A stretch of DNA of 64,000 nt, taken from contig CANQHV010000001.1 in assembly GCA_947624005.1 (NCBI GenBank), positions 1 through 64,000 of the forward strand, given 5' to 3'. Positions 34,023 to 43,074 of this stretch are shown here, in pieces (position 1 is the stretch's first letter; each line of letters starts with the position of its first letter). The notes below the pieces were generated by a model that was not told where the DNA came from, did not search any database, and was given only the letters and a program-made list of their open reading frames with translations. Source of the stretch: an uncultured Clostridia bacterium (GTDB taxonomy: Bacteria > Bacillota > Clostridia > Christensenellales > Borkfalkiaceae). A program made the position numbers and the translations under genes.

Positions 34023-34895
34023 TTACGGTAAATAAAAATTCAATTGCCCCGCTACTATGCGGGCTTTAAAGGGGATATCGTCGTACAATTCGCCCTCGGC
34101 TTGAAGCGTATAGCTTCCGTTTTGCCTTATTTCGCATTCTTGCGCCGTCATATAGCGGGCGCCCTTTATTTTGTCGGGTCTGCCGCGCATAAGCTTCAAA
34201 AACGCGCCCGCCATCTTTGCCCGCGACAGAAAATCCACGCATATAACGTTCATTTTTCCGTCTGAAATATCGGCGGAGGGGAACAGCTTTATGCCGCCGC
34301 CTATCTGCCGTCCGTTGCCCGCCGCGGCGATAAAGCCGTATGACGAAAACTCGCGCCCGTCGCAGATTACGGTATATTCCCGCCCCTTAAAGGTCTTCAA
34401 CGCTTTTAACAGCGCGAAAAAGTATTTGCTTTTGCCCCGCCTTTTTCCGCCGTAGGCGTACCTCAACACTTCCACGTCCAGACCCGTGCCGACGGCGTTT
34501 ATCGACCGCAAGCCGTTTTCCAGCTCGATGAAATCTATTTTCCGCGGCTTTCCGTAAGCTATTATTTCCGCCGCTTTCGTCGGGTCGCGCGGAATGTGCG
34601 CGCACGAGGCGAAGTCGTTGCCCGTGCCGAGGGTGATAAGCCCGAGGGCGCACTTTCCGAAGTCCCTGAAACCGTTCAGAATTTCGTGCAGCGTGCCGTC
34701 GCCGCCCATCGCGACAATCGTGTGTTCGCCGCCGTCGGAAGTTATGCTTTCGGCAAGTTCTTTCGCGTGTCCGGGGCGGGTGGTTTTCAGAATTTCGTAT
34801 TCTTTATCGGCGCGGACGAAAACCTCTTTTACTTTATCAAGCTTTTTTACGTTTTTCCCGCGCAGGTGCGCGTCGTTTACGATTACGTAATACAT
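34023..34895 (-). CDS. Diacylglycerol/lipid kinase of the DagK-YegS-BmrU family
   Basis: These enzymes phosphorylate diacylglycerol or related lipids. The 290-residue product has IVAMGGDGTLHEILNGF (nucleotide loop), LITLGTGNDFASCAHIPRD and FIAAAGNGRQIGGGIKLFP. Start 34895 (MYYVIVNDAH) is chosen because the -10 box TATAAT ends 9 nt before it, leaving a 5' leader of only a few bases and no ribosome site. The gene runs straight into the PAS-PP2C gene, with the stop and next start touching. It is divergent from cca, and the two promoters share a -35. Confidence 0.88.
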   Translation of the reverse strand: MYYVIVNDAHLRGKNVKKLDKVKEVFVRADKEYEILKTTRPGHAKELAESITSDGGEHTIVAMGGDGTLHEILNGFRDFGKCALGLITLGTGNDFASCAHIPRDPTKAAEIIAYGKPRKIDFIELENGLRSINAVGTGLDVEVLRYAYGGKRRGKSKYFFALLKALKTFKGREYTVICDGREFSSYGFIAAAGNGRQIGGGIKLFPSADISDGKMNVICVDFLSRAKMAGAFLKLMRGRPDKIKGARYMTAQECEIRQNGSYTLQAEGELYDDIPFKARIVAGQLNFYLP

Positions 34896-34904
34896 TGCGC
34901 ATTT

Positions 34905-34956
34905 ATTATATACCAAAACGAATTATATTGCAAATAATTTAAAAACTTGGTATAAT
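34905..34956. promoter_or_regulatory. Divergent promoter pair sharing one palindromic -35
   Basis: TTGCAA at 34928-34933 is its own reverse complement. On the plus strand it is 17 bp from TATAAT (34951-34956) for cca. On the minus strand it is 17 bp from TATAAT (plus ATTATA, 34905-34910) for the lipid kinase. Only one polymerase should bind at a time. Confidence 0.75.
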
Positions 34957-34979
34957 GTATTTGTTCGACGAGTTGCAAA

Positions 34980-36341
34980 ATGCGTAATCTTTTTTCCGAA
35001 AAACTTATAAATCTCGCAAAAAGTTGCCCGTACCCCCTGTATGCGGTGGGCGGCGCGGTCCGCGACAGCCTTGCGGGCGCGCCCTTTTCGGGCGATACCG
35101 ATATCTGCGCGCCCTGCGGAGAGGACGACTTCGTTTCGCGCGTCCTTAAAGCGGGGTTTAAAGTAGACGCCGTTTACAAGACCACGGGAACGGTTAAAAT
35201 TTCCGCCGACGGCAAAAGCTTCGAGTTCGCGCGTTTCAGAACGGACGAATACGAGCGGGGCGGGCATACGCCCAAAAGCGTTAAGTTCACCGACGACATT
35301 ATGCTCGACGCCCGCCGCCGCGATTTCAGATGCAACGCCGTATATTACGATATCGCGCGCGACGAACTGTGCGACCCGCTGGGCGGCGTAGAGGATATAC
35401 GCCGCAAAGTGCTTTCGTGCGTAGTGCCCGCGGATAAGGTTTTTTCCGAGGACGGACTGCGCCTTATGCGCCTTGCGCGGCAGGCGGCGCAGACGGGCTT
35501 TTCCCCCGACGGAGAGGCTGTCGCGGGAGCGCGCAAAAACAGAATGTTAATACGCGACGTCGCCTGCGAGCGTATAAACGCCGAACTCGGGCTTATACTC
35601 GGTTCGGACGGGCGGAGCGGCGATAAAACTTCGCCGTACAAGGGGCTTAAAATACTCGATATAACGCGGGTATTGGACGTGATTATACCCGAACTTTGCG
35701 AGGGTAGGGGGATTTCGCAACGCGCCGACTTCCATAAATACGACGTTTTGGAACATTCTCTGCGCGCCGTGCTGTACGCTCCCGCGGACGTGCGCCTCGC
35801 CGCGCTTTTACACGACGTGGGCAAGCCTTACGCCTATCGCGCCGCGGGCAATTTTTACCGTCACGAGGAATACGGCGGTCAGCTTGCCGAAAATATCCTT
35901 GCAAGGCTTAAATTCCCCAAAAAAACGCAGGCGGAGTGCGCGCGGCTTATACTTCTTCATATGTACGATACGCGCCTTGACGCGCGCGAGGGCAAAATCC
36001 GCCGCTTCATCGTGGAAAACTACGATATTTTCGATAAGATTCTCGAACTCAAACAGGCTGATTTTTCGGCGTGCAAAGACGACTTGCAAACCGCCCCATG
36101 CGTGGTAAAGTGGCGACATATATTGCAGAAAATGCGCTCCGAAGGCGCGCCTTGCACCCTTTCCGAACTCAAAATTTCGGGCGCGGAAATAATTGCGGCG
36201 GGCGTTTTGCCGAAAAACTGTTCCGAGGTTCTTAAAAAACTGCTTTTCGAGGCGGCTTTGAACCCCGCCGTCAACAACCGCGCGAAACTTCTTGCGCGGG
36301 CGGTTAAAATTAATTGCGATTTACTCAATTTGCAAGGTTAA
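34980..36341 (+). CDS. cca: CCA tRNA nucleotidyltransferase with HD domain
   Basis: This enzyme adds or repairs the 3' CCA of tRNA. The 453-residue protein has the class II head YPLYAVGGAVRDSLAG, GDTDICAP (metal-binding DxD), FARFRTDEYERGG and RRRDFRCNAVYYD, and an HD domain (about 255-370) with LAALLHDVGKPYA. HD-containing bacterial CCA enzymes may also act as phosphatases. No strong ribosome site is seen. The tRNA genes in this window already encode CCA, so its role here is repair or completion of others. Confidence 0.92.
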   Translation: MRNLFSEKLINLAKSCPYPLYAVGGAVRDSLAGAPFSGDTDICAPCGEDDFVSRVLKAGFKVDAVYKTTGTVKISADGKSFEFARFRTDEYERGGHTPKSVKFTDDIMLDARRRDFRCNAVYYDIARDELCDPLGGVEDIRRKVLSCVVPADKVFSEDGLRLMRLARQAAQTGFSPDGEAVAGARKNRMLIRDVACERINAELGLILGSDGRSGDKTSPYKGLKILDITRVLDVIIPELCEGRGISQRADFHKYDVLEHSLRAVLYAPADVRLAALLHDVGKPYAYRAAGNFYRHEEYGGQLAENILARLKFPKKTQAECARLILLHMYDTRLDAREGKIRRFIVENYDIFDKILELKQADFSACKDDLQTAPCVVKWRHILQKMRSEGAPCTLSELKISGAEIIAAGVLPKNCSEVLKKLLFEAALNPAVNNRAKLLARAVKINCDLLNLQG

Positions 36342-36346
36342 AATTA

Positions 36347-36375
36347 TTGCTAAACACAAAGAATTATAATATAAT
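36347..36375 (+). promoter_or_regulatory. Promoter of the membrane-anchored protein
   Basis: TTGCTA (36347-36352), 17 bp, TATAAT (36370-36375), with a second overlapping TATAAT at 36365. Confidence 0.65.
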
Positions 36376-36402
36376 ATAGTCGCGCAGATACGGAGGTAAT
36401 CT

Positions 36403-37950
36403 ATGGAACAACAGCAAACGCACGCAAGAAGAGGGTTTTCCTTTCTTTCGATGCTGCTCGGAATACTGCTCGGCATAATAATCGCCGTCGGCGCAGTTAT
36501 CGGCGTCGCTTTTTACGTTTCAAAGATGAAAGTAGACAAACTTATTCCCTCGAACGGCGATAAACAGATTATAAATACCGACGTAGACGCGGGCGGCGTT
36601 CAGACTGTCGGCGACCTTATAAAGCGCGTGGTAAACCTCGCGGACGGCTTTTCGGAAAGACCTTTCAGCGAACTTGCCGTCACTTTTCCCGTCGTCAACG
36701 ACATTATAGACGAGGTGGGCGGAAATTTAAGCGAGTTTTTCTCGGGAGTTACCCACGAAGAGTTCGCGGCGCAGTCGATAAGCACCGTTGCGGATTATCT
36801 GACGGGGCTTAAAGACCGCGTGGATTTGGCGGGGCTTATGAACTGCCGTCCCGACTCGAGCCCCATAATAAAATATCTCGCTTTCCGCGTGACGGGTATG
36901 AGCGCCGAAGCGCCCTATACGGCGGTTTTCACCGACGGCGAGGGGGTAAAGCACGAAGTCGTACCCGTTCTGGACGAAGAGGGCAATATAGTTTCGGTGC
37001 ATTACGCGGACGACGAAAGCGTACAGCTCGAAGCGCTTACCATAAGCAACCTCAACGAGCGCATAGACGGCATTATGGAAGACGTGCCGATAGGCGACAT
37101 AGTGGGCGATACTTCGTCGAACAGAATTTTAAAAGCCATTGCGCCGTCAACCATAAAATCGCTTGAAAGCGACCTTAACACCCTTACCGTACAGTGGCTG
37201 TTCGCCGACGAAGTATACGGAATGACCGCCGACGGCGAAGACGCGCTTACCGTTCCCGCCGAAGTTTACAAAGCCGTGGACGCAGATTCGGCGACTATTA
37301 CAAAGGCAGAAACGTTCGAACCCCGCGCGCTGTACTACGTAAAGGGCGTTGACGAAACTTATTCGCTTGCAAACGGCAACGGCAAGCTTACAAACGCGAA
37401 GTTCAGCGAGGAGGGCGCGGAATACTATACCTACGGCTTCGAAACGGACGAAGATGGCAATAAGACGTATCTTATAGGCTACGACCCCTCGTTCGCGTAC
37501 TATACCTTAAACGACGACGGCGGGTACGACGCGGTAAATTCTACCGCCGAAACGCGCTCGGACCGCGGCAGACTTGAAAAGACCGCTTTGCAATCGGGCG
37601 ACTATTTCACCTTCGGCGCGCCCGCGTCGCTTTGGAAGATAATTGTTATGAATAAACCCGAAAACGCCGACCCCGAAGCGGCAAGGGTAGACACGCTTTT
37701 CGAACTTGCCGAAACGGGCTCGCTTGTAACAAGGGTACAGAAGAATATGGAAGCGAGCACAATGCGCGAACTGTCCGACGCTGAAATAATAACCTATACC
37801 AATAACGACATTTTGGAAGAAGAAGTTATGATGAACGATGATCACCACACTATGAAAAAATACGGCGAGTGTACGCTTAAAGAGATAATAGAATCTTTCA
37901 ATATGGTTGTCAATAAGGACGGTATATGGGATCTGCTCCGCGGCTTATAG
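36403..37950 (+). CDS. Membrane-anchored extracellular protein of unknown function
   Basis: No family recognised. The 515-residue protein starts with a short cytoplasmic part (MEQQQTHARRG), one hydrophobic helix at about 14-39, then an acidic, non-repetitive outer part. Two internal segments look alike in size and both end in ISNLNERIDGIMEDVPIGDI-like or EIIESFNMVVNKDGIWDLL-like helices. Tyrosine, acidic and glycine residues dominate the middle (GVDETYSLANGNGKL, YGFETDEDGNKTYLIGYDP). CGGAGGTAATCT precedes the ATG. It has its own promoter. Its style resembles the anchored protein at 48702. Confidence 0.7.
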   Translation: MEQQQTHARRGFSFLSMLLGILLGIIIAVGAVIGVAFYVSKMKVDKLIPSNGDKQIINTDVDAGGVQTVGDLIKRVVNLADGFSERPFSELAVTFPVVNDIIDEVGGNLSEFFSGVTHEEFAAQSISTVADYLTGLKDRVDLAGLMNCRPDSSPIIKYLAFRVTGMSAEAPYTAVFTDGEGVKHEVVPVLDEEGNIVSVHYADDESVQLEALTISNLNERIDGIMEDVPIGDIVGDTSSNRILKAIAPSTIKSLESDLNTLTVQWLFADEVYGMTADGEDALTVPAEVYKAVDADSATITKAETFEPRALYYVKGVDETYSLANGNGKLTNAKFSEEGAEYYTYGFETDEDGNKTYLIGYDPSFAYYTLNDDGGYDAVNSTAETRSDRGRLEKTALQSGDYFTFGAPASLWKIIVMNKPENADPEAARVDTLFELAETGSLVTRVQKNMEASTMRELSDAEIITYTNNDILEEEVMMNDDHHTMKKYGECTLKEIIESFNMVVNKDGIWDLLRGL

Positions 37951-37992
37951 CGGCGCAAGACGTATACGGGCGGTTTTTAAGGTTAAAATAAG

Positions 37993-38021
37993 TTGACAAG
38001 CCCGTCGATTTATTGTAATAT
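37993..38021 (+). promoter_or_regulatory. Promoter of rpsF-ssb-rpsR
   Basis: TTGACA (37993-37998), 17 bp, TAATAT (38016-38021), giving a leader of about 85 nt before rpsF. Confidence 0.75.
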
Positions 38022-38040
38022 TTAAAAGCGGAAAAAATCC

Positions 38041-38090
38041 GCGGGCGGAAATTCCGCCTTTTACCTTGCATACCGCAGGTGGTATGCCGA
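38041..38090 (+). promoter_or_regulatory. Possible S6:S18 autoregulatory leader of rpsF
   Basis: Two hairpins lie in the leader: GGCGGAA/TTCCGCC (about 38044-38058) and GCATACC/GGTATGC (38068-38074 with 38081-38087), with CCG at the loop edge. Many bacteria control rpsF through a hairpin with a conserved CCG bound by the S6:S18 pair. The match here is by position and the CCG only. Confidence 0.4.
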
Positions 38091-38111
38091 TTAAGTCCGG
38101 GAGGTGAAATT

Positions 38112-38390
38112 ATGAAAACTTACGAAATGCTTTACGTTTTGGACGCGTCCTTGTCCGACGAGGCGAAAGACGCTTTCGAAACAAAGTTTACGGATATCAT
38201 TTCCGCAAACGGTAAAGTAACTTCCGTCGAAAAGTGGGGCGTAAAAAAGCTTGCTTATCCCATCAATTATAAGCAGGACGGCTATTACGTTCTCATTGCG
38301 TTCGAGGCGGAACCCCAGGCGGTTAAAGAACTTGACCGTATCGCGGGGCTGTCGTCGGAAGTTTTAAGAAGATTGATAACCAAGAAATAA
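38112..38390 (+). CDS. rpsF: Ribosomal protein bS6
   Basis: The 92-residue protein binds 16S rRNA with bS18 in the small subunit platform. MKTYEMLYVLDASLSDEA, VEKWGVKKLAYPINYKQDGYY and the C-terminal VLRRLITKK are standard. The start at 38112 follows GGGAGGTGAAATT; an in-frame TTG/ATG-like codon upstream would cover the leader and is rejected. First gene of the rpsF-ssb-rpsR operon found across Firmicutes. Confidence 0.95.
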   Translation: MKTYEMLYVLDASLSDEAKDAFETKFTDIISANGKVTSVEKWGVKKLAYPINYKQDGYYVLIAFEAEPQAVKELDRIAGLSSEVLRRLITKK

Positions 38391-38405
38391 GCCAAGGAAA
38401 AGAAT

Positions 38406-38843
38406 ATGAACCAGGTATTTTTGATAGGGAATTTAACGCGCGACCCCGAACTCACCGAAACGAGCGGCGGGGTGGCAATATGCCGTTTTTCGATAGCCGT
38501 AAACAGAAATTACAGCGGAGCGGACGGCGAACGCAAAACCGACTTTTTCAACTGCGTAGCGTGGCGCGGACTCGGCGAACGGGTCGCACGCTATGTGAAA
38601 AAGGGGAATAAGGTAGCCGTTACGGGTTCGATTGAAACCAGAAATTACGAAGACAGCACGGGCGCGCGCCGCACGGCGGTCGATATCGTGTGCGACAACG
38701 TCGAATTTCTTACGCCCAAGAATCAGGGCGACGGCTCGGGATACGTTCCCGACGAACCCGCCGAACAACGTCCCGCGGGCGGCAATCAGCGCCGTCAGCC
38801 CGCGCTTCAACCTTTCGACGACGACAGCGACATTCCCTTCTGA
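38406..38843 (+). CDS. ssb: Single-stranded DNA-binding protein
   Basis: The 145-residue SSB has one OB fold (MNQVFLIGNLTRDPELTETS, FSIAVNRNYSG, DFFNCVAWRGLGERVARYVK, GNKVAVTGSIETRNYED), a disordered Gln/Arg-rich linker and the acidic tip DDDSDIPF, which docks repair and replication proteins. The position between rpsF and rpsR is the classic Firmicute arrangement. Ribosome site AAGGAAAAGAAT. Confidence 0.97.
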   Translation: MNQVFLIGNLTRDPELTETSGGVAICRFSIAVNRNYSGADGERKTDFFNCVAWRGLGERVARYVKKGNKVAVTGSIETRNYEDSTGARRTAVDIVCDNVEFLTPKNQGDGSGYVPDEPAEQRPAGGNQRRQPALQPFDDDSDIPF

Positions 38844-38863
38844 CGACTATAAGGAGATAATTT

Positions 38864-39112
38864 ATGGAAGACGTAAAAACTGCCAAAAAGGTATATAAAA
38901 GAACGCCCCGCAAAAAGGTGTGCATGTTCTGCCAGGAAAAAGTGGAGGTTATCGACTACAAAGACGTCGCTCGTCTTAAAAAGTTCGTAACCGAAAGCGG
39001 GAAAATGCTTCCCCGTCGTATGAGCGGCACCTGTGCAAAGCATCAGCGCGAGCTTTCGAAAGCGATAAAGCGCGCGCGCGTCGCTTCGTTACTGCCTTTC
39101 AAGGGCGAATAA
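38864..39112 (+). CDS. rpsR: Ribosomal protein bS18, zinc-type
   Basis: The 82-residue protein pairs with bS6 in the small subunit. The central [20 protein letters not shown] and [18 protein letters not shown] are conserved. Cysteines in KVCMFC (about 19-22) and GTCAKH form the zinc-binding set of the C+ form, so this version probably needs zinc. AAGGAG precedes the ATG. Last gene of its operon; a terminator follows. Confidence 0.97.
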   Translation: MEDVKTAKKVYKRTPRKKVCMFCQEKVEVIDYKDVARLKKFVTESGKMLPRRMSGTCAKHQRELSKAIKRARVASLLPFKGE

Positions 39113-39127
39113 ACCGAAAAAATATTC

Positions 39128-39160
39128 AAGCCCGCGTGCTTACGGCACGCGGGCTTTTTT
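39128..39160 (+). terminator. Terminator of the rpsF operon
   Basis: AAGCCCGCGTGC (39128-39139) pairs with GCACGCGGGCTT (39145-39156), followed by a T run. Confidence 0.9.
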
Positions 39161-39214
39161 CTGTATAGAATATCAAATATATGCCGACTTTCGGTATTTG
39201 GGCTATAAATATAT

Positions 39215-39250
39215 GCGGCGGGCGCAATCTGCGCCCGCCGCCGTAAGTTT
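39215..39250. repeat. 36-bp hairpin repeat, left copy
   Basis: Identical to 40709-40744. It contains a GGCGGGCGCA/TGCGCCCGCC stem. With the right copy it brackets the XRE/lipoprotein cassette. Confidence 0.8.
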
Positions 39251-39313
39251 TTGTATCAGAAAGTAAAGATGCACTCAAAAAGTGATTAATAGAGAAAAAT
39301 TAAATGTTTAATT

Positions 39314-39526
39314 TTATTTTTCCAAACCCAACAAATAATCTGCCGAAATGTCCAAAAATTTGCACATTAGATACAGCGTGTCAATACTTGGCACACTTTT
39401 TCCCGATTTATAGTCCGATATGCATTGTTTTGAAATGTTCGCCGCCTTTGCAAGCTCTGTCTGTTTTATATACGAAAAGTTTAAAACTTCATTGAATCTT
39501 TCTTTGAATTTAGTGACTTTTTCCAT
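39314..39526 (-). CDS. Small XRE-family repressor
   Basis: The 70-residue protein is nearly all HTH: FKERFNEVLNFSYIKQTELA, KAANISKQCISDYKSGKSVP, YLMCKFLDISADYLLGLEK. The start at 39526 is preferred; an ATG at 39544 is upstream, but a TATAAT lies only 7 nt before 39526, which suggests a leaderless transcript. It is divergent from a lipoprotein gene (39626). A 19-bp palindrome sits in that gene's promoter spacer and is a good operator for this protein. Confidence 0.85.
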   Translation of the reverse strand: MEKVTKFKERFNEVLNFSYIKQTELAKAANISKQCISDYKSGKSVPSIDTLYLMCKFLDISADYLLGLEK

Positions 39527-39559
39527 ATAAAAAATTATATGCAATTAGTACGCTGATAC

Positions 39560-39589
39560 TTGACAAGTACGCTAATAACGTACTAAAAT
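39560..39589 (+). promoter_or_regulatory. Lipoprotein promoter with operator in the spacer
   Basis: TTGACA (39560-39565), 18 bp, TAAAAT (39584-39589). The spacer is a perfect inverted repeat AGTACG-N7-CGTACT (39566-39584). A further AGTACGCT half-site is at 39547. A repressor bound there would block polymerase directly. Confidence 0.75.
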
Positions 39590-39625
39590 TAAGTAGATAA
39601 CAATCTACATAAGGGAAATTTGTAT

Positions 39626-40585
39626 ATGAAAAAGTTAAAAAGATTTTTTTTGATTTTTGCGATTTTAGCAGTTGTTTTGTCTGTTTTTGCGGTGGGGTGT
39701 CGGCAAGGTGATGCGAAACAAGCCGATGACGGATATACGCAGGTCGCACAAGAAGAGGCGATTGAAGTTTTAATTGATTATACAAAACAATTTATCGCTT
39801 CCGATAATTCGAAAGTTTCAATTGACAACGGCACGTCTTTAAATGGCAATTTTAAAAGCGAAATTGGTGAGGACGGACAGTATAAAAAGATATATCAAAT
39901 TCAATCAAAACAAAAAATCGAATATGAATTTTTGCGTGGTGAAAAGTCGTCTATAAATATTACAGATTTTAACAATTTTATTGCAAAGGATAATTTGGGG
40001 GCGCAGATAACTTCGGATTTTGGTGCCGGCGGGATTTTGGTCGTGGATAACGAAGTCTATGAATTGCAGTACTTCGACGACGATTTTTATCCTGTTAATA
40101 AAGAAATATCGGCAGACGGAAGCAGTCAGAATACGCGTCCGACGCTGACGGTAGAGTACTATGAAGATTTTTATAAAAATCAAGCGGCAATATATCTTTG
40201 TGAGTGTGCGTGCATAGCCTCGATTGCAATATACGGCAATGTGCAAAAAGCAAGCGAACTCATAGAAAGCAATCTGTCCGAAAGTTTGGATAATGCAATT
40301 TTAGATCGCATTATTCGAGACACATATTTTACAAATTCATTAAATATTATATTTTCTATATGGGGAGAAGGAGAGGCGGATATACAATCCCAATGGGAAA
40401 TAAACAGTATAAAAACTTTGGGCAGTAAGCTTACAATGCAAATTACGTGCAGTCCCCAAGAGGTTGACGATAACCCCGTAATGGACGGAGAAGTACTTAT
40501 GAACTATAATTTTGATTATGCCGCAGGACTGGATGAAAGTCACTTTGCGGGGCTTTTAAACAAGACCGCACCACAAAAAGAATGA
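39626..40585 (+). CDS. Lipoprotein of unknown function
   Basis: The 319-residue protein has a lipoprotein signal (KKLKRFFLIFAILAVVLSVF, lipobox FAVG-C near residue 23) and a secreted part that shows no known domain. It includes SIWGEGEADIQSQWEINS and a repeated acidic, Asn-rich style. The ATG at 39626 follows AAGGGA; a TTG at 39620 is less likely. AT-rich codons differ from the neighbours. It is regulated by the divergent XRE protein and bracketed by 36-bp hairpin repeats, so the pair looks acquired as a unit. Confidence 0.75.
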   Translation: MKKLKRFFLIFAILAVVLSVFAVGCRQGDAKQADDGYTQVAQEEAIEVLIDYTKQFIASDNSKVSIDNGTSLNGNFKSEIGEDGQYKKIYQIQSKQKIEYEFLRGEKSSINITDFNNFIAKDNLGAQITSDFGAGGILVVDNEVYELQYFDDDFYPVNKEISADGSSQNTRPTLTVEYYEDFYKNQAAIYLCECACIASIAIYGNVQKASELIESNLSESLDNAILDRIIRDTYFTNSLNIIFSIWGEGEADIQSQWEINSIKTLGSKLTMQITCSPQEVDDNPVMDGEVLMNYNFDYAAGLDESHFAGLLNKTAPQKE

Positions 40586-40645
40586 TATATTTTATGAAAT
40601 TGTTTTTAGCCTTTGGGGAGGGCGGCTTATTATGCATTTAAAATC

Positions 40646-40680
40646 AAGCGTTGGCGCGAAGTTTCGCGCCAGCGCTTTTA
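40646..40680 (+). terminator. Terminator after the lipoprotein
   Basis: Arms AAGCG-TGGCGCGAA and TTCGCGCCAGCGCTT (one bulge) followed by TTTTAAA. Confidence 0.7.
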
Positions 40681-40708
40681 AATTTACTGATTTATACTTC
40701 TTACGGCG

Positions 40709-40744
40709 GCGGCGGGCGCAATCTGCGCCCGCCGCCGTAAGTTT
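40709..40744. repeat. 36-bp hairpin repeat, right copy
   Basis: Identical to 39215-39250; here the stem extends further on the left (TTACGGCGGC). It may also end the minus-strand yggS operon. Confidence 0.8.
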
Positions 40745-40801
40745 ATGTATTTTTGTTTGAGGGTTCGCGCCTTGCGCAAATGCGCCTGAACCAAGCGAAA
40801 A

Positions 40802-41473
40802 CTATTTCGCGTAATTTCTCGCGCCGAAAATCGCCGTGCCTATGCGGACCATATTCGAGCCGCTTTCCACGCACAGCTTCCAATCGCCGCTCATACCCAT
40901 CGAAAGCGTGTCGAAATCTTCCGAATTTTTCTTCGCCTCGTCGAAAAGCGCGCGCATTCGAAGCGCAAGCGTTCTTAAAAGGTTTTGGTCGTCCGAAAAG
41001 GGGAGCATAGCCATAAATCCGCGGATTTTAAGCCCGCCGAGCGCGGAAACGTCTTTCAAGGCTTGCAACGCGTCGTCGGGAGCAAAACCGCCTTTCGTTT
41101 GCTCGTTGCCGATATTAATCTGCAACAGAATTTCGCTGGAAATTCCCGCGTTCAGACTTCTTTTTGACAGTTCTTCGGCAAGTTGCAATCTGTCAACCGA
41201 GTGGTATAAGGCAACCTTGCCTATAAGATACTTGACCTTGTTTGTCTGCAAATGCCCGATAAAGTGGCGGGCGGGGTTGCCGACAATAAGGTCGTACTTT
41301 TCCTTAAATTCCTGCACGTGGTTGTCGCCTATATCGGTAATTCCCGCCGCAATCGCGCGGTTAATGTCCTCCGCGGTCTGCATTTTGACCGCCGCGACTA
41401 TTCTTACGCGCTCGCCCTGCGGGTTGTATTCGGGCGCCTCCGAAAGCAGTTTTTTTACGTTTTCTTCTATCAT
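40802..41473 (-). CDS. yggS: YggS-family PLP homeostasis protein
   Basis: YggS/YlmE/PROSC proteins are alanine-racemase-like PLP-binding proteins that balance PLP pools and affect Val/Ile metabolism. The 223-residue protein has [19 protein letters not shown] (PLP Lys in the AVK position), [26 protein letters not shown]-like [29 protein letters not shown] and LSMGMSGDW. It starts within the leuB stop (ATGA overlap), so it is the last gene of the ilv-leu operon, which suits its known link to branched-chain amino acid metabolism. Confidence 0.93.
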   Translation of the reverse strand: MIEENVKKLLSEAPEYNPQGERVRIVAAVKMQTAEDINRAIAAGITDIGDNHVQEFKEKYDLIVGNPARHFIGHLQTNKVKYLIGKVALYHSVDRLQLAEELSKRSLNAGISSEILLQINIGNEQTKGGFAPDDALQALKDVSALGGLKIRGFMAMLPFSDDQNLLRTLALRMRALFDEAKKNSEDFDTLSMGMSGDWKLCVESGSNMVRIGTAIFGARNYAK

Positions 41474-42546
41474 ATTACGTCAGCTATCAAATCGGACATT
41501 ACGCTGCCCGAAACTTTAATCATTCCCTCTTCCATAATGTCGGCGGTGCGAATGTTTTTATCGAGGACTTTCTGTATCGCGCTTTCTATTGCGTCGTATT
41601 CGCGCGTGAGGTTGAAGCTGTCCCTCAACATCATAGCCGCGGCGAGAATAGTCGCTATGGGGTTTGCGATATCCTTGCCCGCGATATCGGGTGCGGAGCC
41701 GTGAATGGGCTCGTACAGCCCGCGCGCGGTATCGCCGAGGGAAGAGGAGGCGAGCATACCTATCGAACCCGTGACCTGCGCCGCTTCGTCCGAGAGTATG
41801 TCGCCGAAGATGTTACTTGTTACAACAACGTCGAACTGCGCGGGGTTTTTGACTATCTGCATAGCCATATTGTCTACGAGCACGTCCGTAACTTCGACTT
41901 CGGGGAAGTTTTTCGCCGCATATTCGTGGACGGTTTTACGCCACAGCCTCGACGTTTCCAAAACGTTTGCTTTGTCTACCGAAACGAGTTTTTTCGAACG
42001 TTTCATCGCAAGTTCGCACGCTATGCGGGTTATGCGCTCGATTTCGGGCACCGAATATTTTTCGGTATCCAAGGCATATTCCGCGCCGTTTTTGTCTGTG
42101 CCGCGCTCTCTGTCGCCGAAATAAATTCCGCCGATAAGTTCGCGCACAATGATTATTTCAACGCCGTCTTTTACGAGTTCGTATTTAAGCGGCGAAGCTT
42201 TCGCAAGGCTTTTCCAAAGTTTTGCGGGGCGTATGTTCGAATACAGCCCCATAGCCTTTCTAATCCCCAAAAGTCCCTTTTCGGGGCGTTTGTCGCCGGG
42301 GAGATTGTCCCATTTATAGCCTCCCACCGCGCCCAAAAGCACGCTGTCGGAGGCAAGGCACGCATTTACCGTTTCTTCGGGGAGCGGACTGCCCGTCGCG
42401 TCTATCGCGCAACCGCCTATAAGAAGATGTCTGAAATTGAACGTATGCCCGAATTTTTCGCCGACGCGCTTTAAAACCTTTATCGCGCCGTTGCAGATTT
42501 CGGGTCCGATTCCGTCGCCGTCAAGCACGGCAATATTATAAGTCAT
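41470..42546 (-). CDS. leuB: 3-isopropylmalate dehydrogenase
   Basis: LeuB oxidises 3-isopropylmalate with NAD to the precursor of leucine. The 358-residue enzyme has [52 protein letters not shown] (substrate loop), [35 protein letters not shown] and [20 protein letters not shown]. Ribosome site GAGGTGG. It follows leuD after a 42-bp gap and overlaps yggS. Confidence 0.97.
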   Translation of the reverse strand: MTYNIAVLDGDGIGPEICNGAIKVLKRVGEKFGHTFNFRHLLIGGCAIDATGSPLPEETVNACLASDSVLLGAVGGYKWDNLPGDKRPEKGLLGIRKAMGLYSNIRPAKLWKSLAKASPLKYELVKDGVEIIIVRELIGGIYFGDRERGTDKNGAEYALDTEKYSVPEIERITRIACELAMKRSKKLVSVDKANVLETSRLWRKTVHEYAAKNFPEVEVTDVLVDNMAMQIVKNPAQFDVVVTSNIFGDILSDEAAQVTGSIGMLASSSLGDTARGLYEPIHGSAPDIAGKDIANPIATILAAAMMLRDSFNLTREYDAIESAIQKVLDKNIRTADIMEEGMIKVSGSVMSDLIADVI

Positions 42547-42588
42547 TGGTCCACCTCAACAAAAAATATCAATATATATGCTCACTTT

Positions 42589-43074
42589 TTACTTTTTTGA
42601 CAGATGACGGAGAAGTCCGCCGTCGGAAATTATCGCCTGAATAAATTCGGGGAAAGCTTCCGCCGTGAACGTTTTGCCCGTCGTTTCGTCCTTTATTACG
42701 CCCGTCGAAAGCTCGCACGAAACTTCGTCGCCCGCCGAAATTGCCTTGACCGCTTCGGGACATTCCAGAATGGGCAGACCTATATTTATCGAGTTCCTGT
42801 AAAATATTCTCGCGAACGAGTTCGCTATGACAAGCGAAACGCCGCTTGCCTTTATTGCTATGGGCGCGTGTTCGCGCGAAGAGCCGCAACCGAAGTTGTC
42901 GCCCGCGACTATTATATCGCCTTTTTTGACGTTTTTTACGAAGTCCGCGTCGATATCTTCCATACAGTGCGAGGCAAGTTCTTCCTCGCTCGTCGTGTTA
43001 AGGTATCTTGCGGGTATGATAACGTCGGTATCGACGTCGTTGCCGTATTTGAAAACTCTTCCTTTTACTAACAT
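42589..43074 (-). CDS. leuD: 3-isopropylmalate dehydratase, small subunit
   Basis: With LeuC it isomerises 2- to 3-isopropylmalate. The 161-residue, archaeal-type short LeuD has [20 protein letters not shown] and [20 protein letters not shown], the swivel-domain active-site loop. The start overlaps the leuC stop (TAATG), so translation is coupled. Length matches the short LeuD/HacB-like group, matching the LeuC size here. Confidence 0.96.
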   Translation of the reverse strand: MLVKGRVFKYGNDVDTDVIIPARYLNTTSEEELASHCMEDIDADFVKNVKKGDIIVAGDNFGCGSSREHAPIAIKASGVSLVIANSFARIFYRNSINIGLPILECPEAVKAISAGDEVSCELSTGVIKDETTGKTFTAEAFPEFIQAIISDGGLLRHLSKK

